Positions 17,245-25,674 of a DNA stretch of 47,271 nucleotides are shown here, in pieces. Each line of letters begins with the position of its first letter. Position 1 is the first letter of the stretch. The translations under genes and the position numbers were made by a program. Source of the stretch: Planctomycetaceae bacterium (GTDB lineage Bacteria > Planctomycetota > PLA2); the NCBI GenBank assembly GCA_011525755.1, contig WYBS01000014.1, positions 1 through 47,271 of the forward strand. Direction: 5' to 3'. The notes beneath the pieces were generated by a model. That model was not told where the DNA came from. It saw only the letters and a program-made list of their open reading frames with translations, and did no database searches.

Positions 17245-18819
17245 CTACTTCCGCCGCTCGACGAACCGGCCGCCGTTCTGCGCCGCGAGCGTCTTCAGGA
17301 AGTACGTGCCCACGGCCTCCGTGTCGACCGCGATCGTGTGGATGACGATCCCCGCGTCCCGGTTCCACTGCCGGACCGCCTCGAGGATGATCTCGGGGTC
17401 CATCGGCTGCGCGTCGTCCATCTTGTTGTCCGTCGGGCCGCCGTCGGAGAGGAGGAAGATCGTGTCGACCTTCAAGCCCTCCTTCGGCTTCGCCGCGGCG
17501 CCGGCCTCGGTCACGCCGGCGAGCAGGAACGCCTCGCGCAGCGCGCCGAGCGTGTAGGTCGTGCCGCTCGCGACGACGGCCTCGAGGTCGGTGCGGAGGG
17601 CCTCCTTCGCGGCCGGGGTCGCCTTCTCCATGTCGTGCCGCCACGTCCGCACGGCCTGGTTGAAGAAGATCACGCTGAAGAGCTTGTCCTGCGGGAGGTT
17701 GCTCACCGAGCGCTTGAGCTCGTTCTTCGCGACCTCCATGCGCGTCTTGCCCTCCACCGGGATCTCCGATTCCTTCCTGCCGGTGATCGGGCCCTTCGTC
17801 AGCTGCTCCACCTCCTCGTTCATGCTTCCCGAGATGTCGATGATGAAGCAGATCCGCTCCGACTGGGTCGGGATGCCGTAGAACTGCGCGACCTCCTTCG
17901 CGCGGGACGCCGGGTCCCCCGCGCCCCCCCCTTTCGCGGGCTCCCGCGGGAGCTGCTTCCCCACGGACGCCCACCACCGCGCCCACGTGTCGGCGAACCC
18001 CATGTCCTCCCCCGTGAGCGACTTGAGCGCGTTGTTGATGTCGTCCTTGAGACGCCCCTTCTCCTTCGCCATCATCTCGATGAGGAGCGAGACGCCTTCG
18101 GGCGAGCGGGTCGCCGTGAGCGCCTGGACGACCGCGGCGCGGACGCGCCAGTCCTCGTCCTTCGCGGACGCCTGGAGGAGCGTGAACGCCTCCTCGCGGC
18201 GGAAGGCGCCGAGCGCGCGCGCCACCGCGACGCGCACCGCGGGCTCGGCGTCCTTCTGCAGCTTCTTCAGCGAAGCGAGCGCCTTCGACGACGTCTTCTC
18301 GTCGGCCATCGCCGCGTGCCACTGCGCGCAGGCGCGCGCGAGGAGCTGCCGCACGTAGGAGGAGGGGTGCCGCTCGAGGAACGAGAAGGCCGCCTGGATC
18401 GTCCGCGCCTCGCGGTAGCCCGCGAGGCCCTTGACGAGGACCTCCTCCGACGCGCGCGCGCGGCGGAACTCCGCCTCGAGCTTCTCGAGCGCCCTCGTGT
18501 GGTGGTTCCGGAGCCCGATCTCCTGCTCGGACAGGGCGCGGCGGCGCTTCAGCGGGTCGAGCTTGCCCTGCCGCTCCGCGATCTTGCTCTCGAGCTGGTC
18601 GAGGTAGGCGCCGTACCTGGACGCGATCTCGCCGAGCGTCGTGACGGCCTCCGGCTGGTCCCAGCCGCCGAGCGCCTTGAACCACGTGTCGCGCTGGCCG
18701 GCGTCGAGCTGGTCGAAGTAGGCGGCCGTGAGGCCGTCGCGGGCCTCGACCCACGCGGGGCGGCCGTCCGCCACGGCCGGGAGCACGAGAAGGAAGAGGG
18801 CGAGAAGGCGGGGGACCAT
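17245..18819 (-). CDS. Exported HEAT-like and von Willebrand A domain protein, tandem paralog (524 aa)
   Basis: A signal peptide covers residues 1-17. A charged coiled coil (about 70-130) and HEAT-like repeats (about 140-265, for example DEDWRVRAAVVQALTATRSP) precede the shared block: LKSLTGEDMGFADTW, RWW (281-283) and FYGIP (313-317). The VWA domain begins with DISGSM (328-333) and contains SGTTYTLGALREAF and LLSDGGPTD, so the metal site is complete. The start is the ATG at 18819, with TAGAAT only 6 bases before it. That promoter probably drives both this gene and the paralog downstream. Sequence identity to the paralog is modest outside the block and the VWA core, which suggests an old duplication. 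Confidence 0.82.
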   Translation of the reverse strand: MVPRLLALFLLVLPAVADGRPAWVEARDGLTAAYFDQLDAGQRDTWFKALGGWDQPEAVTTLGEIASRYGAYLDQLESKIAERQGKLDPLKRRRALSEQEIGLRNHHTRALEKLEAEFRRARASEEVLVKGLAGYREARTIQAAFSFLERHPSSYVRQLLARACAQWHAAMADEKTSSKALASLKKLQKDAEPAVRVAVARALGAFRREEAFTLLQASAKDEDWRVRAAVVQALTATRSPEGVSLLIEMMAKEKGRLKDDINNALKSLTGEDMGFADTWARWWASVGKQLPREPAKGGGAGDPASRAKEVAQFYGIPTQSERICFIIDISGSMNEEVEQLTKGPITGRKESEIPVEGKTRMEVAKNELKRSVSNLPQDKLFSVIFFNQAVRTWRHDMEKATPAAKEALRTDLEAVVASGTTYTLGALREAFLLAGVTEAGAAAKPKEGLKVDTIFLLSDGGPTDNKMDDAQPMDPEIILEAVRQWNRDAGIVIHTIAVDTEAVGTYFLKTLAAQNGGRFVERRK

Positions 18820-18825
18820 CCAGAG

Positions 18826-18831
18826 ATTCTA
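18826..18831 (-). promoter_or_regulatory. -10 box TAGAAT, 6 bases before ATG
   Basis: A perfect TANNNT box on the minus strand sits directly before the VWA gene start at 18819 and predicts a leaderless operon transcript. Confidence 0.6.
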
Positions 18832-18874
18832 GCGCGGGCCCGGGCCGCGCAGGACCCCTGCGGGCGCGAATGGA

Positions 18875-18896
18875 GGGGGCTCCGGGGGACGCCCCC
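18875..18896 (-). terminator. G-rich/C-rich hairpin after the thiolase gene
   Basis: GGGGG (18884-18888) and CCCCC (18892-18896) pair around ACG, just past the thiolase stop in its direction of transcription. A further G5 run and CTCC precede it (18875-18883). The same layout (G5-YTCC-G5-NNN-C5) recurs at 43079-43100. Confidence 0.45.
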
Positions 18897-18921
18897 TTCG
18901 CGGGCCTCGGCGCGCCGCGCC

Positions 18922-20082
18922 CTACGGGCGCGTGAACGACATGGAGAATCCGAGCCCGCCCGAGACGCAGAGGGTCGCGAGGCCGCGCCTCGCGCCGCGG
19001 CTCCGCATGGCGTGGAGGAGCGTCACGGCGATCCTCGTGCCCGTGCAGCCGATCGGATGGCCGAGCGCGATGGCGCCGCCGTTCACGTTGAGGCGCTTCG
19101 GGTCGATCGGGAGGTCCGCGAGGCACGCGAGCACCTGCGCCGCGAACGCCTCGTTCAGCTCGACGAGGTCGAAGGCGTCGAGCTCCTGCCCCGTGCGCGC
19201 GAGGAGCTTCCTCGTCGCGGGCACGGGGCCGATGCCCATGATCCGCGGATCGACGCCCGCGCTGTCGTAGTCCTCGACGAACGCGAGCGGCTCGAGCCCC
19301 GCCTTCGCGAGGAGCGACTCCGCGACGAGCAGCGTCGCCGCCGCGCCGTCGGTGATCCCCGAGCTGTTGCCCGCGTGCACCGTGCCGCCCTTCTTGAAGA
19401 CCGGAGGGAGCTTCGCGAGCTGCTCCATCGTCGTGTCGGGCCGCGGGTGCTCGTCGGCCGAGACGAGCGTCTTCGCGTCGACCTGCACGGGGACGATCTC
19501 GGCCTCGAACGCGCCCGCGGCGATCGCCTTCGCCGCCTTCCGCTGCGACTCGAGCGCGTACCCGTCCTGCACGTCCCGCGGGATCTTGTACTGCTCCGCG
19601 AGCGTCTCCGCGGTCGCGCCCATGAGCTGGTCCGCGAGCCGGCACTGGAAGCCGTCCTCGTACATGCCGTCGAGGAGTTTCCCGTGTCCGAGCCGGTAGC
19701 CCGTGCGCATCCGCTTGAGCATGAAGGGCACCTGGCTCATCGACTCGACGCCGCCCGCGACGATCGCCTTCGCCCGGCCGAGACGGATCAGGTCGAACCC
19801 CATCGCCATCGCCTTCAGCCCGGAAGCGCACGCCATGTTGACCGTGTGCGCGGGCACGGTCTCCGGGATGCCGGCGCGGAATGCGATCTGGCGCGCGGGG
19901 TTCGGTCCCTGCCCGGCCTGCCGCGCGCAGCCGAGGATCACCTCGTCGATCGGCACGTCGATCCCCTGGAGGAGCGGCTTCACGACGGCTGCGCCGAGCT
20001 CGGCGACGGAGAGCGGGGAGATGCCCCCGAGGTACTTCCCGATCGGGGTGCGCAGCGCGCGGACGACGGCGACGCGTTCCAT
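18922..20082 (-). CDS. Thiolase family acetyl-CoA acyltransferase (386 aa)
   Basis: Thiolases join or split acyl-CoA and acetyl-CoA. The nucleophile is Cys85 in NMACASG. The second catalytic pair is His342 in GGAIALGHPIGCTG and Cys372 in LCVSGGLG. Full motifs (ELNEAFAAQ, GNSSGITDGAA) and normal length support an active enzyme. It could serve beta-oxidation or acetoacetyl-CoA formation; its place alone does not decide. The glutaryl-CoA dehydrogenase at 9966 yields crotonyl-CoA, which would eventually need a thiolase. The ATG at 20082 is preceded by TACGAT at 7 bases. The longer frame to 20403 runs into the divergent gene and is not used. Confidence 0.93.
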   Translation of the reverse strand: MERVAVVRALRTPIGKYLGGISPLSVAELGAAVVKPLLQGIDVPIDEVILGCARQAGQGPNPARQIAFRAGIPETVPAHTVNMACASGLKAMAMGFDLIRLGRAKAIVAGGVESMSQVPFMLKRMRTGYRLGHGKLLDGMYEDGFQCRLADQLMGATAETLAEQYKIPRDVQDGYALESQRKAAKAIAAGAFEAEIVPVQVDAKTLVSADEHPRPDTTMEQLAKLPPVFKKGGTVHAGNSSGITDGAAATLLVAESLLAKAGLEPLAFVEDYDSAGVDPRIMGIGPVPATRKLLARTGQELDAFDLVELNEAFAAQVLACLADLPIDPKRLNVNGGAIALGHPIGCTGTRIAVTLLHAMRSRGARRGLATLCVSGGLGFSMSFTRP

Positions 20083-20089
20083 GCCGTGA

Positions 20090-20095
20090 ATCGTA
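20090..20095 (-). promoter_or_regulatory. -10 box TACGAT, 7 bases before the thiolase ATG
   Basis: TANNNT box on the minus strand, in a 56-base divergent spacer that also holds a plus-strand box at 20125. Confidence 0.6.
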
Positions 20096-20124
20096 TCCCC
20101 GCGGGCAACGGTTGTTCCGGGGGC

Positions 20125-20130
20125 TATGAT
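20125..20130 (+). promoter_or_regulatory. -10 box TATGAT, 8 bases before GTG
   Basis: A good TANNNT box directly before the GTG at 20139; it supports that start and a leaderless transcript. Confidence 0.6.
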
Positions 20131-20138
20131 CGCCCCCC

Positions 20139-20750
20139 GTGAAAAAGCTCCTCGTCGCAAGCGTGATCGCCCTCGTGCTTGTCGGCGGCCTCGGCATCTA
20201 CTCCCTCCGCGTGCTCGGCGAGGCCGCTCGCCGCGCCGAGGACCTCGAGAAGGCGCGCGAGGCCGCCTCGAAGGCGCTCCTCGAGACGGACGGCCTCTTC
20301 CCGCATAGCGGCCCCGCCCGCCTCGACCCGGTACGGTTCCCGGTCTGGCTCGAGGTGCGTGCCGAGGTGGCGCGCCGCGTGGTCGAGCGGCTCGGGAAGC
20401 CATCCTCGAACGACTTCCACACGAAGGAGACGGTGAACGATCTCCTGAGAGGGCTCCGCGAGGAGCTCATCGAGCGCGAGATGGGCCTTGCCGAGTACCG
20501 CGCGACGGCGCGGCGCTGGCGGCAGCTGCTCGCGCTGCCGGAGTTCGAGGAGCTCCAGGCGGCATGGAGGAAGCGGACGGCGACGCCGAAGCTCCCGGCG
20601 GGGATCGCGCTCCCGACGCCGGCAAAGGACGCCGACGAGAAGGAGATCGAGCAGGTCCGCCGTTACGAGCGGCTGCTCGAGGCGTCAATGGACGCGGACC
20701 TCATGGATCCCGTGCTCGACGGGATCGGGAAGGGGCCCGGGGAAGGGTAG
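20139..20750 (+). CDS. Membrane-anchored protein of unknown function (203 aa)
   Basis: After MKK a single hydrophobic helix (residues 4-24) anchors the protein or acts as a signal peptide. The rest is helical and charged (LGEAARRAEDLEKAREAASKA, LREELIEREMGLAEYRATARRW) and probably faces the periplasm. A Pro/Ala-rich stretch near 150-165 breaks the helices. The C-terminus ends GIGKGPGEG, coded by a G-rich repeat that also occurs in the two nearby Gld-like genes. I recognise no family. It is divergent from the thiolase gene and convergent with the DUF4340 gene, so it stands alone. Confidence 0.7.
   Translation: MKKLLVASVIALVLVGGLGIYSLRVLGEAARRAEDLEKAREAASKALLETDGLFPHSGPARLDPVRFPVWLEVRAEVARRVVERLGKPSSNDFHTKETVNDLLRGLREELIEREMGLAEYRATARRWRQLLALPEFEELQAAWRKRTATPKLPAGIALPTPAKDADEKEIEQVRRYERLLEASMDADLMDPVLDGIGKGPGEG
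20727..20747 (+). repeat. Dispersed G-rich repeat, coding copy
   Basis: GAAGGGGCCCGGGGAAGGG (20729-20747) codes KGPGEG at the end of the small anchored protein. Nineteen of 20 bases match the reverse complement of the copies at 20984 and 22747. Confidence 0.6.
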
Positions 20751-20763
20751 CGGCACAATGCGC

Positions 20764-20790
20764 CCGCGTGCGCCGCTGGGACGCACGCGG
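20764..20790. terminator. 9-bp hairpin between convergent genes
   Basis: CCGCGTGCG (20764-20772) and CGCACGCGG (20782-20790) are perfectly complementary with a 9-base loop. It lies between the stop codons at 20750 and 20808. Confidence 0.55.
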
Positions 20791-20807
20791 AGACGCCGAG
20801 CGACGAG

Positions 20808-22163
20808 CTAGCCGCAGCCGCAGCCCTCGTCCTTGGGCTCCTCCTTCTCGTCCGCGGACTCCTTCTCGTCCGCGGGCTTCTCTTCGGCCGGCTTTGGCTC
20901 CTCCGCGGGCTTCTTCTCGCCCTCGGGCTTTTCCTCCGCGGGCTTCCCCTCGTCTCCCGGAAGGGGGATCACGTCGCCCTCCTCCCCTTCCCCGGGCCCC
21001 TTCTCCTCCTCCTTGGCCTTCGCCTGGAGCTCGGAGAGATCCTTCCGGAGCGAGCTCGCCGTGTAATCGCGGACGAGGAAGACGTAGGCCCCGCGCGCCT
21101 TCTCCTCGGGATCGTCGATGTGCTGCGGATCGACGCGGACCGCGTAGTAGTCCTCGGACTTCATCTCGTCCGAGTAGCTGTCGTAGCGCGACCGCGTGAC
21201 CTTGTTGCCGACCTCGACGGTTCGCGTGAAGGTCGTCCACTCCTCCTTCGGCTCCTCGCCCTCCTTCTTCTCCTCGCCCTCCTTGGGCGCGGGCTTTGGG
21301 GCCTTCTTCCGGAGCGTCATGAGGAGCGTGATCTCGGGATTGTCGAGGCCGTACTCCTCCTTCACGTCGTCGTACCTGCCGACCACCTCGAAGAGGGAGA
21401 GCCGGCGGACGACGGAGAGGATGCCGTCCGCCACGTCGGCGTCGGCGGGGACGGGCTCCTTCCCCTCCTCGACCAGGTTCCACTTGTCCTCCGCCTCCCT
21501 CGCGACCCTCGCGTCGTAGTGGTCCTTGCGGTGGAGCCGGATCTCCTGCACCTCGGCGCTGCCGAGGTCCCAGATCTCGGAGTCGACCCACTTGCGCGAC
21601 ATCTCCTGCACATAGGCGTCCCACTCGAAGCCGGACGCGCGCGCGTGCGGATCGAGGGCGTCGCGGTCGTGCTCGAGCAGCGTCGTCGTGCGGTAGATCG
21701 CGTCCTCGTCCGCCTTGCGGATGAAGAACTCGTGGTACCCCTGCTTCGGCTGCTTGCCGACGTAGAACTCGGCCATCGGCTGCCCGGCGCGGAGCACGCG
21801 GACGAGGCGGCCGTTCTTCTCGTCGGTGTGCGTGCGCTCGCGGAGGTCGGCGCTCGTGCCGACCGGGTTGTCCTTGCGGAGGCTCGCGACGCCTTCGAGG
21901 AAGCGGTCGACCGCCTCGCGCTTCACCGCATAGCCGCCGAGCGAGACGAACGACCACGGGGCACCCTCGGGGCGCGCGATCGTCCACTTGGTGCCCGCGG
22001 CGCCGCCCGAGATCTCGATCGCGTCCGCGCCCTCGCGGTTGAACTGCGGGAAGAGGCGCGGCACCGGCCCCGTGGGCTTGTCGGTGGCCCAGTCGCGTCC
22101 GACGAGCCAGAGGCCCACGGCGACGGCGAGCGCGCAGAGGAGGATGATGTTGCCGCGGCTCAC
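20808..22163 (-). CDS. DUF4340 domain protein of a Gld-like ABC system (451 aa)
   Basis: Residues 6-23 are an N-terminal membrane anchor (IILLCALAVAVGLWLV). The next 370 residues fit DUF4340: paired beta-alpha units with ADAIEISGG, WTIARPEGAPW, EFYVGKQPKQGY and EIRLHRKD. Proteins of this type accompany GldG-like subunits and are thought to sit in the periplasm with the ABC complex. The last 65 residues are a low-complexity Lys/Pro/Ala/Glu tail ending DEGCGCG. The start overlaps the GldG-like stop by four bases (ATGA), so it is the last gene of a four-gene operon. The substrate or function of the complex is unknown. Confidence 0.85.
   Translation of the reverse strand: MSRGNIILLCALAVAVGLWLVGRDWATDKPTGPVPRLFPQFNREGADAIEISGGAAGTKWTIARPEGAPWSFVSLGGYAVKREAVDRFLEGVASLRKDNPVGTSADLRERTHTDEKNGRLVRVLRAGQPMAEFYVGKQPKQGYHEFFIRKADEDAIYRTTTLLEHDRDALDPHARASGFEWDAYVQEMSRKWVDSEIWDLGSAEVQEIRLHRKDHYDARVAREAEDKWNLVEEGKEPVPADADVADGILSVVRRLSLFEVVGRYDDVKEEYGLDNPEITLLMTLRKKAPKPAPKEGEEKKEGEEPKEEWTTFTRTVEVGNKVTRSRYDSYSDEMKSEDYYAVRVDPQHIDDPEEKARGAYVFLVRDYTASSLRKDLSELQAKAKEEEKGPGEGEEGDVIPLPGDEGKPAEEKPEGEKKPAEEPKPAEEKPADEKESADEKEEPKDEGCGCG
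20811..21010 (-). repeat. Low-complexity Lys-Pro-Ala-Glu coding repeat in the DUF4340 gene
   Basis: Imperfect repeats of KPAEE, EEKPAD and KGPGEGEEG make up the tail. One 20-base segment (20984-21003) is identical to 22747-22766 in the GldG-like gene. This suggests recombination or conversion between the two tails. Confidence 0.65.
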
Positions 22164-24148
22164 GAGTCGGTCCCTCCTTCCGCGAGGCTCTGGGGGGGCT
22201 TCGGGGGCGGGAGGACCGCCTTGCCGCCCCGGTTGGCCGCGCGGAGAATCCAGATCACGGCGCCGCAGAGCCAGATGACGAAGACCGGGCCGATGACGTT
22301 CAGCCAGCGCTCGCGCTTCTCCCGCGCCTTCTGCATCTCGGCCGCCTCGTCGATCCGCTTGCGGAACGTGGCCTCCTCCATCTCGCCCTTCTCCACCTGC
22401 TCGCTCCAGTCCTTGATGTCCTCCTGGAGCTTCTCGTCCTTCAGCGCGCGGTTCGTGTAGCGCTTCGCGCGGAGCGCGATCAGCTCCGACGAGCCGGAAA
22501 GCCAGTTGACGAGGTTCAGGGCGAGCGACGCGGTGACCTCGGAGCGCTCGTCGGAGCCGCCGAGCGCCATGTCCGAGATGAAGACCGCGTTCCCGACGAC
22601 GACGAGCTGGGTCTCGGGGCTCTTCTTCACGACCTCGGGCCCCGTGGGCTTGGCCGCCTCGTCCGCGGGCTTTTCCTCCGCGGGCTTCTCCTCGGCCGGC
22701 TTCTCGCCTTCGGCGGGCTTCTCCTCGCCCTCGGGCGTGCCCTCATCCCCTTCCCCGGGCCCCTTCCCCTCGGGCGGCTTCGTGGCGAGCGACGGCGGGA
22801 CGGGCCGCTCGGCGAAATAGGAGCCGAAGCTGCCGTCGAGGGCGACCGCCAGGGGGCTCGCCTGGAGGTCGCTCCGCGAGGGGCCGTCGGTCTCGGCCGA
22901 GAGATTCCGCATGTCGACGCGGCGCAGGTCCTTCCAGCGCCACGACTCGTCGGCGTGGGAGCGGACGAGGACCGTCGCGTGCCTCCCCTCGAGGCGGTTC
23001 TCGAGGATGTCGACCGGGTGGGCCCAGAAGAGGTCGATCGCCCGGAGCTTCTGGACCGCGGGGTTGTCCTGGTCGATCGAGTCCTCGAGGCCGATGACCG
23101 GCCAGAACCAGTTCTTCACGAGGACCCGCATCGGGATGTCCCCGAGGTTGGTCTTCATCGTGCGCTCGACCGGGATCTCGTTCGCGTTGGCGATCTGGAG
23201 GACGAACTCGTTGGGGACGCGGAGGCCCATGTGCTCGAGCCACCCCTCGAGGCCCGTCTTGAAGGGCTGGTACGAGAAGCTCCGGTCCCACGGCTGCTGG
23301 TCGAGCACGCCCTGCGTGAGGAAGCAGAGGACGCGGCCGCCCTTCATCAGGTACTGGTCGAGGCGGAAGAGCGCGACGTCGGTCATCTCGCGCGGACGGA
23401 TGACGAGGAGGAGCGGCACCTTCGCGGGATCGAGATCCTCGCGGTCGAGGTCCACGTCCTGGACCTCGTAGCCCGCGCCGAGCTTCGCGCGGATCTCGTT
23501 GAACTCGGGACGCGGCTGCTGCATCCCCATCATCGGGTTGCCGCCCCCCTCGCGCTCGAGGTAGCCGGTGATCCCGATCTTCGTCTTCTCGTGGGAGAGC
23601 TCGTAGATCTTGCCCGAGATCTCGCTCTCGAGGACGGAGAGGCCCTCGTAGCCCTGCGGGTAGCGCTCCGCGATGTTGATCACGTGCGGCGCGCGGTCGC
23701 CGTAGATGAGGACGATCGCGCCGTAGACCTGCTGCCAGGAGGCGCCGGTCGCCTCGCGCACGGCGATCTGGCTCTCCTGCACGCCGTAGTTCTTGGCCTC
23801 GTCGCGCGCGGACAAGCTCTCGAGCGGGTCGTAGCGCTCGACCTTGATCTTGCCGTTGCTGTGCGCCTCGTACTCCGCGAGGACGTCGAAGACCTGCCGC
23901 TGCATCGGGACGATCCACTCCGGGATCCGGCCGCTGAAGTAGGCCCGGATCGTCAGCGGATCGGGGAGCGACGCGGCGATCCTGTGGCTCGCCGGGGAGA
24001 TCGAGAAGCGGTTGTCCTCGGTCACGTCCCAGCGCGCGACCCAGTTCTGCACGGCGAGCATCGCGAAGACGAGGACGAGAAGGAGGAGGACCGTCCGGAT
24101 GACGACCTTCGAGACGAGGTACTGGTAGAACTGCCGTTCGCGCGCCAT
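22160..24148 (-). CDS. GldG-like ABC transporter auxiliary membrane protein (662 aa)
   Basis: The protein has an N-terminal membrane helix (about 16-35, VIRTVLLLLVLVFAMLAV) and a C-terminal one (617-636, NVIGPVFVIWLCGAVIWI). The large domain between them is GldG/ABC_transp_aux-like: WDVTEDNRFSISPASHRIAASL, IRAYFSGRIP, YEAHSNGKIKVERYDPLES, KIGITGYLERE. A KPAEE-rich linker spans about 455-505, and a globular segment with VVGNAVFISDMAL follows. In Bacteroidetes GldA-GldF-GldG is linked to gliding and type IX secretion, but related sets occur widely without gliding. The start is the ATG at 24148, two bases after the permease stop. The longer frame to 24850 overlaps the permease gene and is a shadow. 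Confidence 0.88.
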   Translation of the reverse strand: MARERQFYQYLVSKVVIRTVLLLLVLVFAMLAVQNWVARWDVTEDNRFSISPASHRIAASLPDPLTIRAYFSGRIPEWIVPMQRQVFDVLAEYEAHSNGKIKVERYDPLESLSARDEAKNYGVQESQIAVREATGASWQQVYGAIVLIYGDRAPHVINIAERYPQGYEGLSVLESEISGKIYELSHEKTKIGITGYLEREGGGNPMMGMQQPRPEFNEIRAKLGAGYEVQDVDLDREDLDPAKVPLLLVIRPREMTDVALFRLDQYLMKGGRVLCFLTQGVLDQQPWDRSFSYQPFKTGLEGWLEHMGLRVPNEFVLQIANANEIPVERTMKTNLGDIPMRVLVKNWFWPVIGLEDSIDQDNPAVQKLRAIDLFWAHPVDILENRLEGRHATVLVRSHADESWRWKDLRRVDMRNLSAETDGPSRSDLQASPLAVALDGSFGSYFAERPVPPSLATKPPEGKGPGEGDEGTPEGEEKPAEGEKPAEEKPAEEKPADEAAKPTGPEVVKKSPETQLVVVGNAVFISDMALGGSDERSEVTASLALNLVNWLSGSSELIALRAKRYTNRALKDEKLQEDIKDWSEQVEKGEMEEATFRKRIDEAAEMQKAREKRERWLNVIGPVFVIWLCGAVIWILRAANRGGKAVLPPPKPPQSLAEGGTDS
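22640..22786 (-). repeat. Low-complexity Lys-Pro-Ala-Glu coding repeat in the GldG-like gene
   Basis: Repeats of EKPAE and KPAEEKPAD form an internal charged linker. It contains the same 20-base G/C segment (22747-22766) found in the DUF4340 gene tail. Confidence 0.65.
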
Positions 24149-24150
24149 CG

Positions 24151-24873
24151 CTACCTCCACCTCCGCAGGTCGATCGCGCGGACGTTCAGATAGAGGAAGA
24201 ACCCCGTCATCGCGATGAAGTAGAAGACGTCGCGGATGTCGATCACGCCGCGGCCGATCGACTGGTACCGCGTGGTCGGGCTGACCGCGCGGGCGAACCC
24301 CGCCATCCAGCCGCCCGGCGTGAACTCGTCGGTGACGATCGGGTGCCCGATGAGCACGAGCGCGAGGAGCACGATCGCGCCGAGGAGGAACGACACGATC
24401 TGGTCCTGCGTGAACGACGAGAGGAACATCCCGACGGCGATGAACGTCGCGCCGAGGAAGATGGAGCCCAGGTAGCCGCCGATCGCGGGGCCCCAGTCGA
24501 GCGGGCCGAACGAGTCCACCGTCACCGGGACGTAGAGGGTCATCAACGCGCAGAGCATGACGAGCACGAGGCCCGCGAGGAACTTCGCGAGCACGATGTG
24601 CCAGGTCTCGATCGGGGAGGTGAGCAGGAACTCGATCGTGCCCTGCTTCCGCTCCTCGGCCCACATCCGCATCGTGAGGCCGGGGATCACGACCGCGAAC
24701 GCGATCGGGAAGAGGCCGAAGAAGCCGTCCATCGTCGCCTGCGAGACCGCGAAGAAGTCGCGGAAGAAGAAGAAGTTGACGAAGACGACGAAGACCGAGA
24801 GGAACGTGTAGGCGATCGGCGAGAGGAAGATCTGCCGGATCTCCTTCCACGCGAGGACGAAGACGCTACGCAT
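24151..24873 (-). CDS. ABC-2 type permease, GldF-like (240 aa)
   Basis: The protein starts VFVLAWKEIRQIFLSPIAYTF, the amphipathic lead-in typical of ABC-2 permeases, followed by six membrane helices. It contains MWAEERKQGTIEFLLTSPI and GTIE near the second helix, the coupling region expected to contact the ATPase. Length fits the GldF group. It overlaps the ATPase gene by eight bases and precedes the GldG-like gene by two. The complex would move or act on a substrate across the inner membrane; nothing in the sequence tells which. Confidence 0.9.
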   Translation of the reverse strand: MRSVFVLAWKEIRQIFLSPIAYTFLSVFVVFVNFFFFRDFFAVSQATMDGFFGLFPIAFAVVIPGLTMRMWAEERKQGTIEFLLTSPIETWHIVLAKFLAGLVLVMLCALMTLYVPVTVDSFGPLDWGPAIGGYLGSIFLGATFIAVGMFLSSFTQDQIVSFLLGAIVLLALVLIGHPIVTDEFTPGGWMAGFARAVSPTTRYQSIGRGVIDIRDVFYFIAMTGFFLYLNVRAIDLRRWR

Positions 24874-25639
24874 CGGTTCCCCCCGTCCCGGGCGCGACCG
24901 CCTGCGCGTGCCCCGGCGCGTTTCCCCCCGCGCCCCCCTTCGTCAACGCGTGGAATGCCTGCTCCAGGCTCCCGTGGTCGCGCCGCAGCTCGCCGGCGCG
25001 CGTGTCCGCGACGATCTGCCCCTCGTTCACGATGATCACGTGGTCCGACAGCGCGTCGACCTCCTGGAGGATGTGCGTCGAGAGGATGATCGTCTTCACC
25101 TGCGCGAAGCGGCGAATGAGCGCGCGCACGTCGAGGATCTGGTTCGGATCGAGGCCCGCCGTGGGCTCGTCGAGGATGAGCACCTCGGGGTCGTGCAGGA
25201 TCGCCTGCGCGAACCCGACGCGCTGCTTCTGGCCGCGCGAGAGGACGCCGATCGGACGCTTCCAGAACGACTCGAGGTGGCACATCTCCGCGACCCAGCC
25301 GAGGCGGCCGGGCCGATCGGACGCCGGGACGCCGCGCAGCCGCGCCGTGAACGAGAGGAACTCGTTCACCTGCATGTCGTAGTAGAGCGGCGTCGTCTCC
25401 GGCAGGTAGCCGATCCGCCGGCGCACCTCGAGCGGGTGCTCGACGACGTCGGTGCCGGCGACCGTCGCATTGCCCGCCGACGGCGAGATGTACCCGGTGA
25501 GGATCTTCATCGTCGTCGACTTGCCGGCGCCGTTGGGCCCGAGGAAGGCGAGGATCTCGCCCTTGGGCACGGTGAACGTCACGTCCCGGAGCGCCGGGAA
25601 ATCGCCATAGAACTTCGTGAGCCCCGATACCTCGATCAT
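24866..25639 (-). CDS. ABC transporter ATP-binding protein, GldA-like (257 aa)
   Basis: All nucleotide-binding motifs are present: Walker [10 protein letters not shown] (34-42), signature LSRGQ (133-137), Walker B LILDE (154-158) and switch His188. It is the first gene of the four-gene Gld-like operon, with the permease start inside its last codons. A strong GGGAGGTT ribosome-binding site precedes the ATG at 25639. The C-terminal 40 residues ([18 protein letters not shown]) are an extension common in ABC-2 exporters. It powers the membrane complex by ATP hydrolysis on the cytoplasmic face. Confidence 0.93.
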   Translation of the reverse strand: MIEVSGLTKFYGDFPALRDVTFTVPKGEILAFLGPNGAGKSTTMKILTGYISPSAGNATVAGTDVVEHPLEVRRRIGYLPETTPLYYDMQVNEFLSFTARLRGVPASDRPGRLGWVAEMCHLESFWKRPIGVLSRGQKQRVGFAQAILHDPEVLILDEPTAGLDPNQILDVRALIRRFAQVKTIILSTHILQEVDALSDHVIIVNEGQIVADTRAGELRRDHGSLEQAFHALTKGGAGGNAPGHAQAVAPGTGGTDA

Positions 25640-25660
25640 GGAACCTCCCGCAACTCCCTA

Positions 25661-25666
25661 CCTATA
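25661..25666 (-). promoter_or_regulatory. Possible -10 box TATAGG for the Gld-like operon
   Basis: TATAGG on the minus strand lies 21 bases before the GldA-like ATG, with a good ribosome-binding site in between. The last base departs from TANNNT, so confidence is limited. Confidence 0.35.
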
Positions 25667-25674
25667 CGCGGGCG

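Noticed and set aside
16975-20142. Open frames over 1,000 codons on both strands opposite the VWA and thiolase genes
   Set aside because: Arg/Ala/Pro-rich shadows caused by high GC; the real genes on the minus strand have signal peptides and catalytic motifs.
20811-22786. KPAEE-coding repeats as a CRISPR array or tandem satellite
   Set aside because: Repeats are imperfect, in frame, and have no spacers; they are coding low-complexity regions.
22160-24850. A single 896-residue protein covering the GldG-like gene and the permease region
   Set aside because: The first 230 residues are an out-of-frame shadow of the permease; the true start at 24148 gives a membrane anchor.
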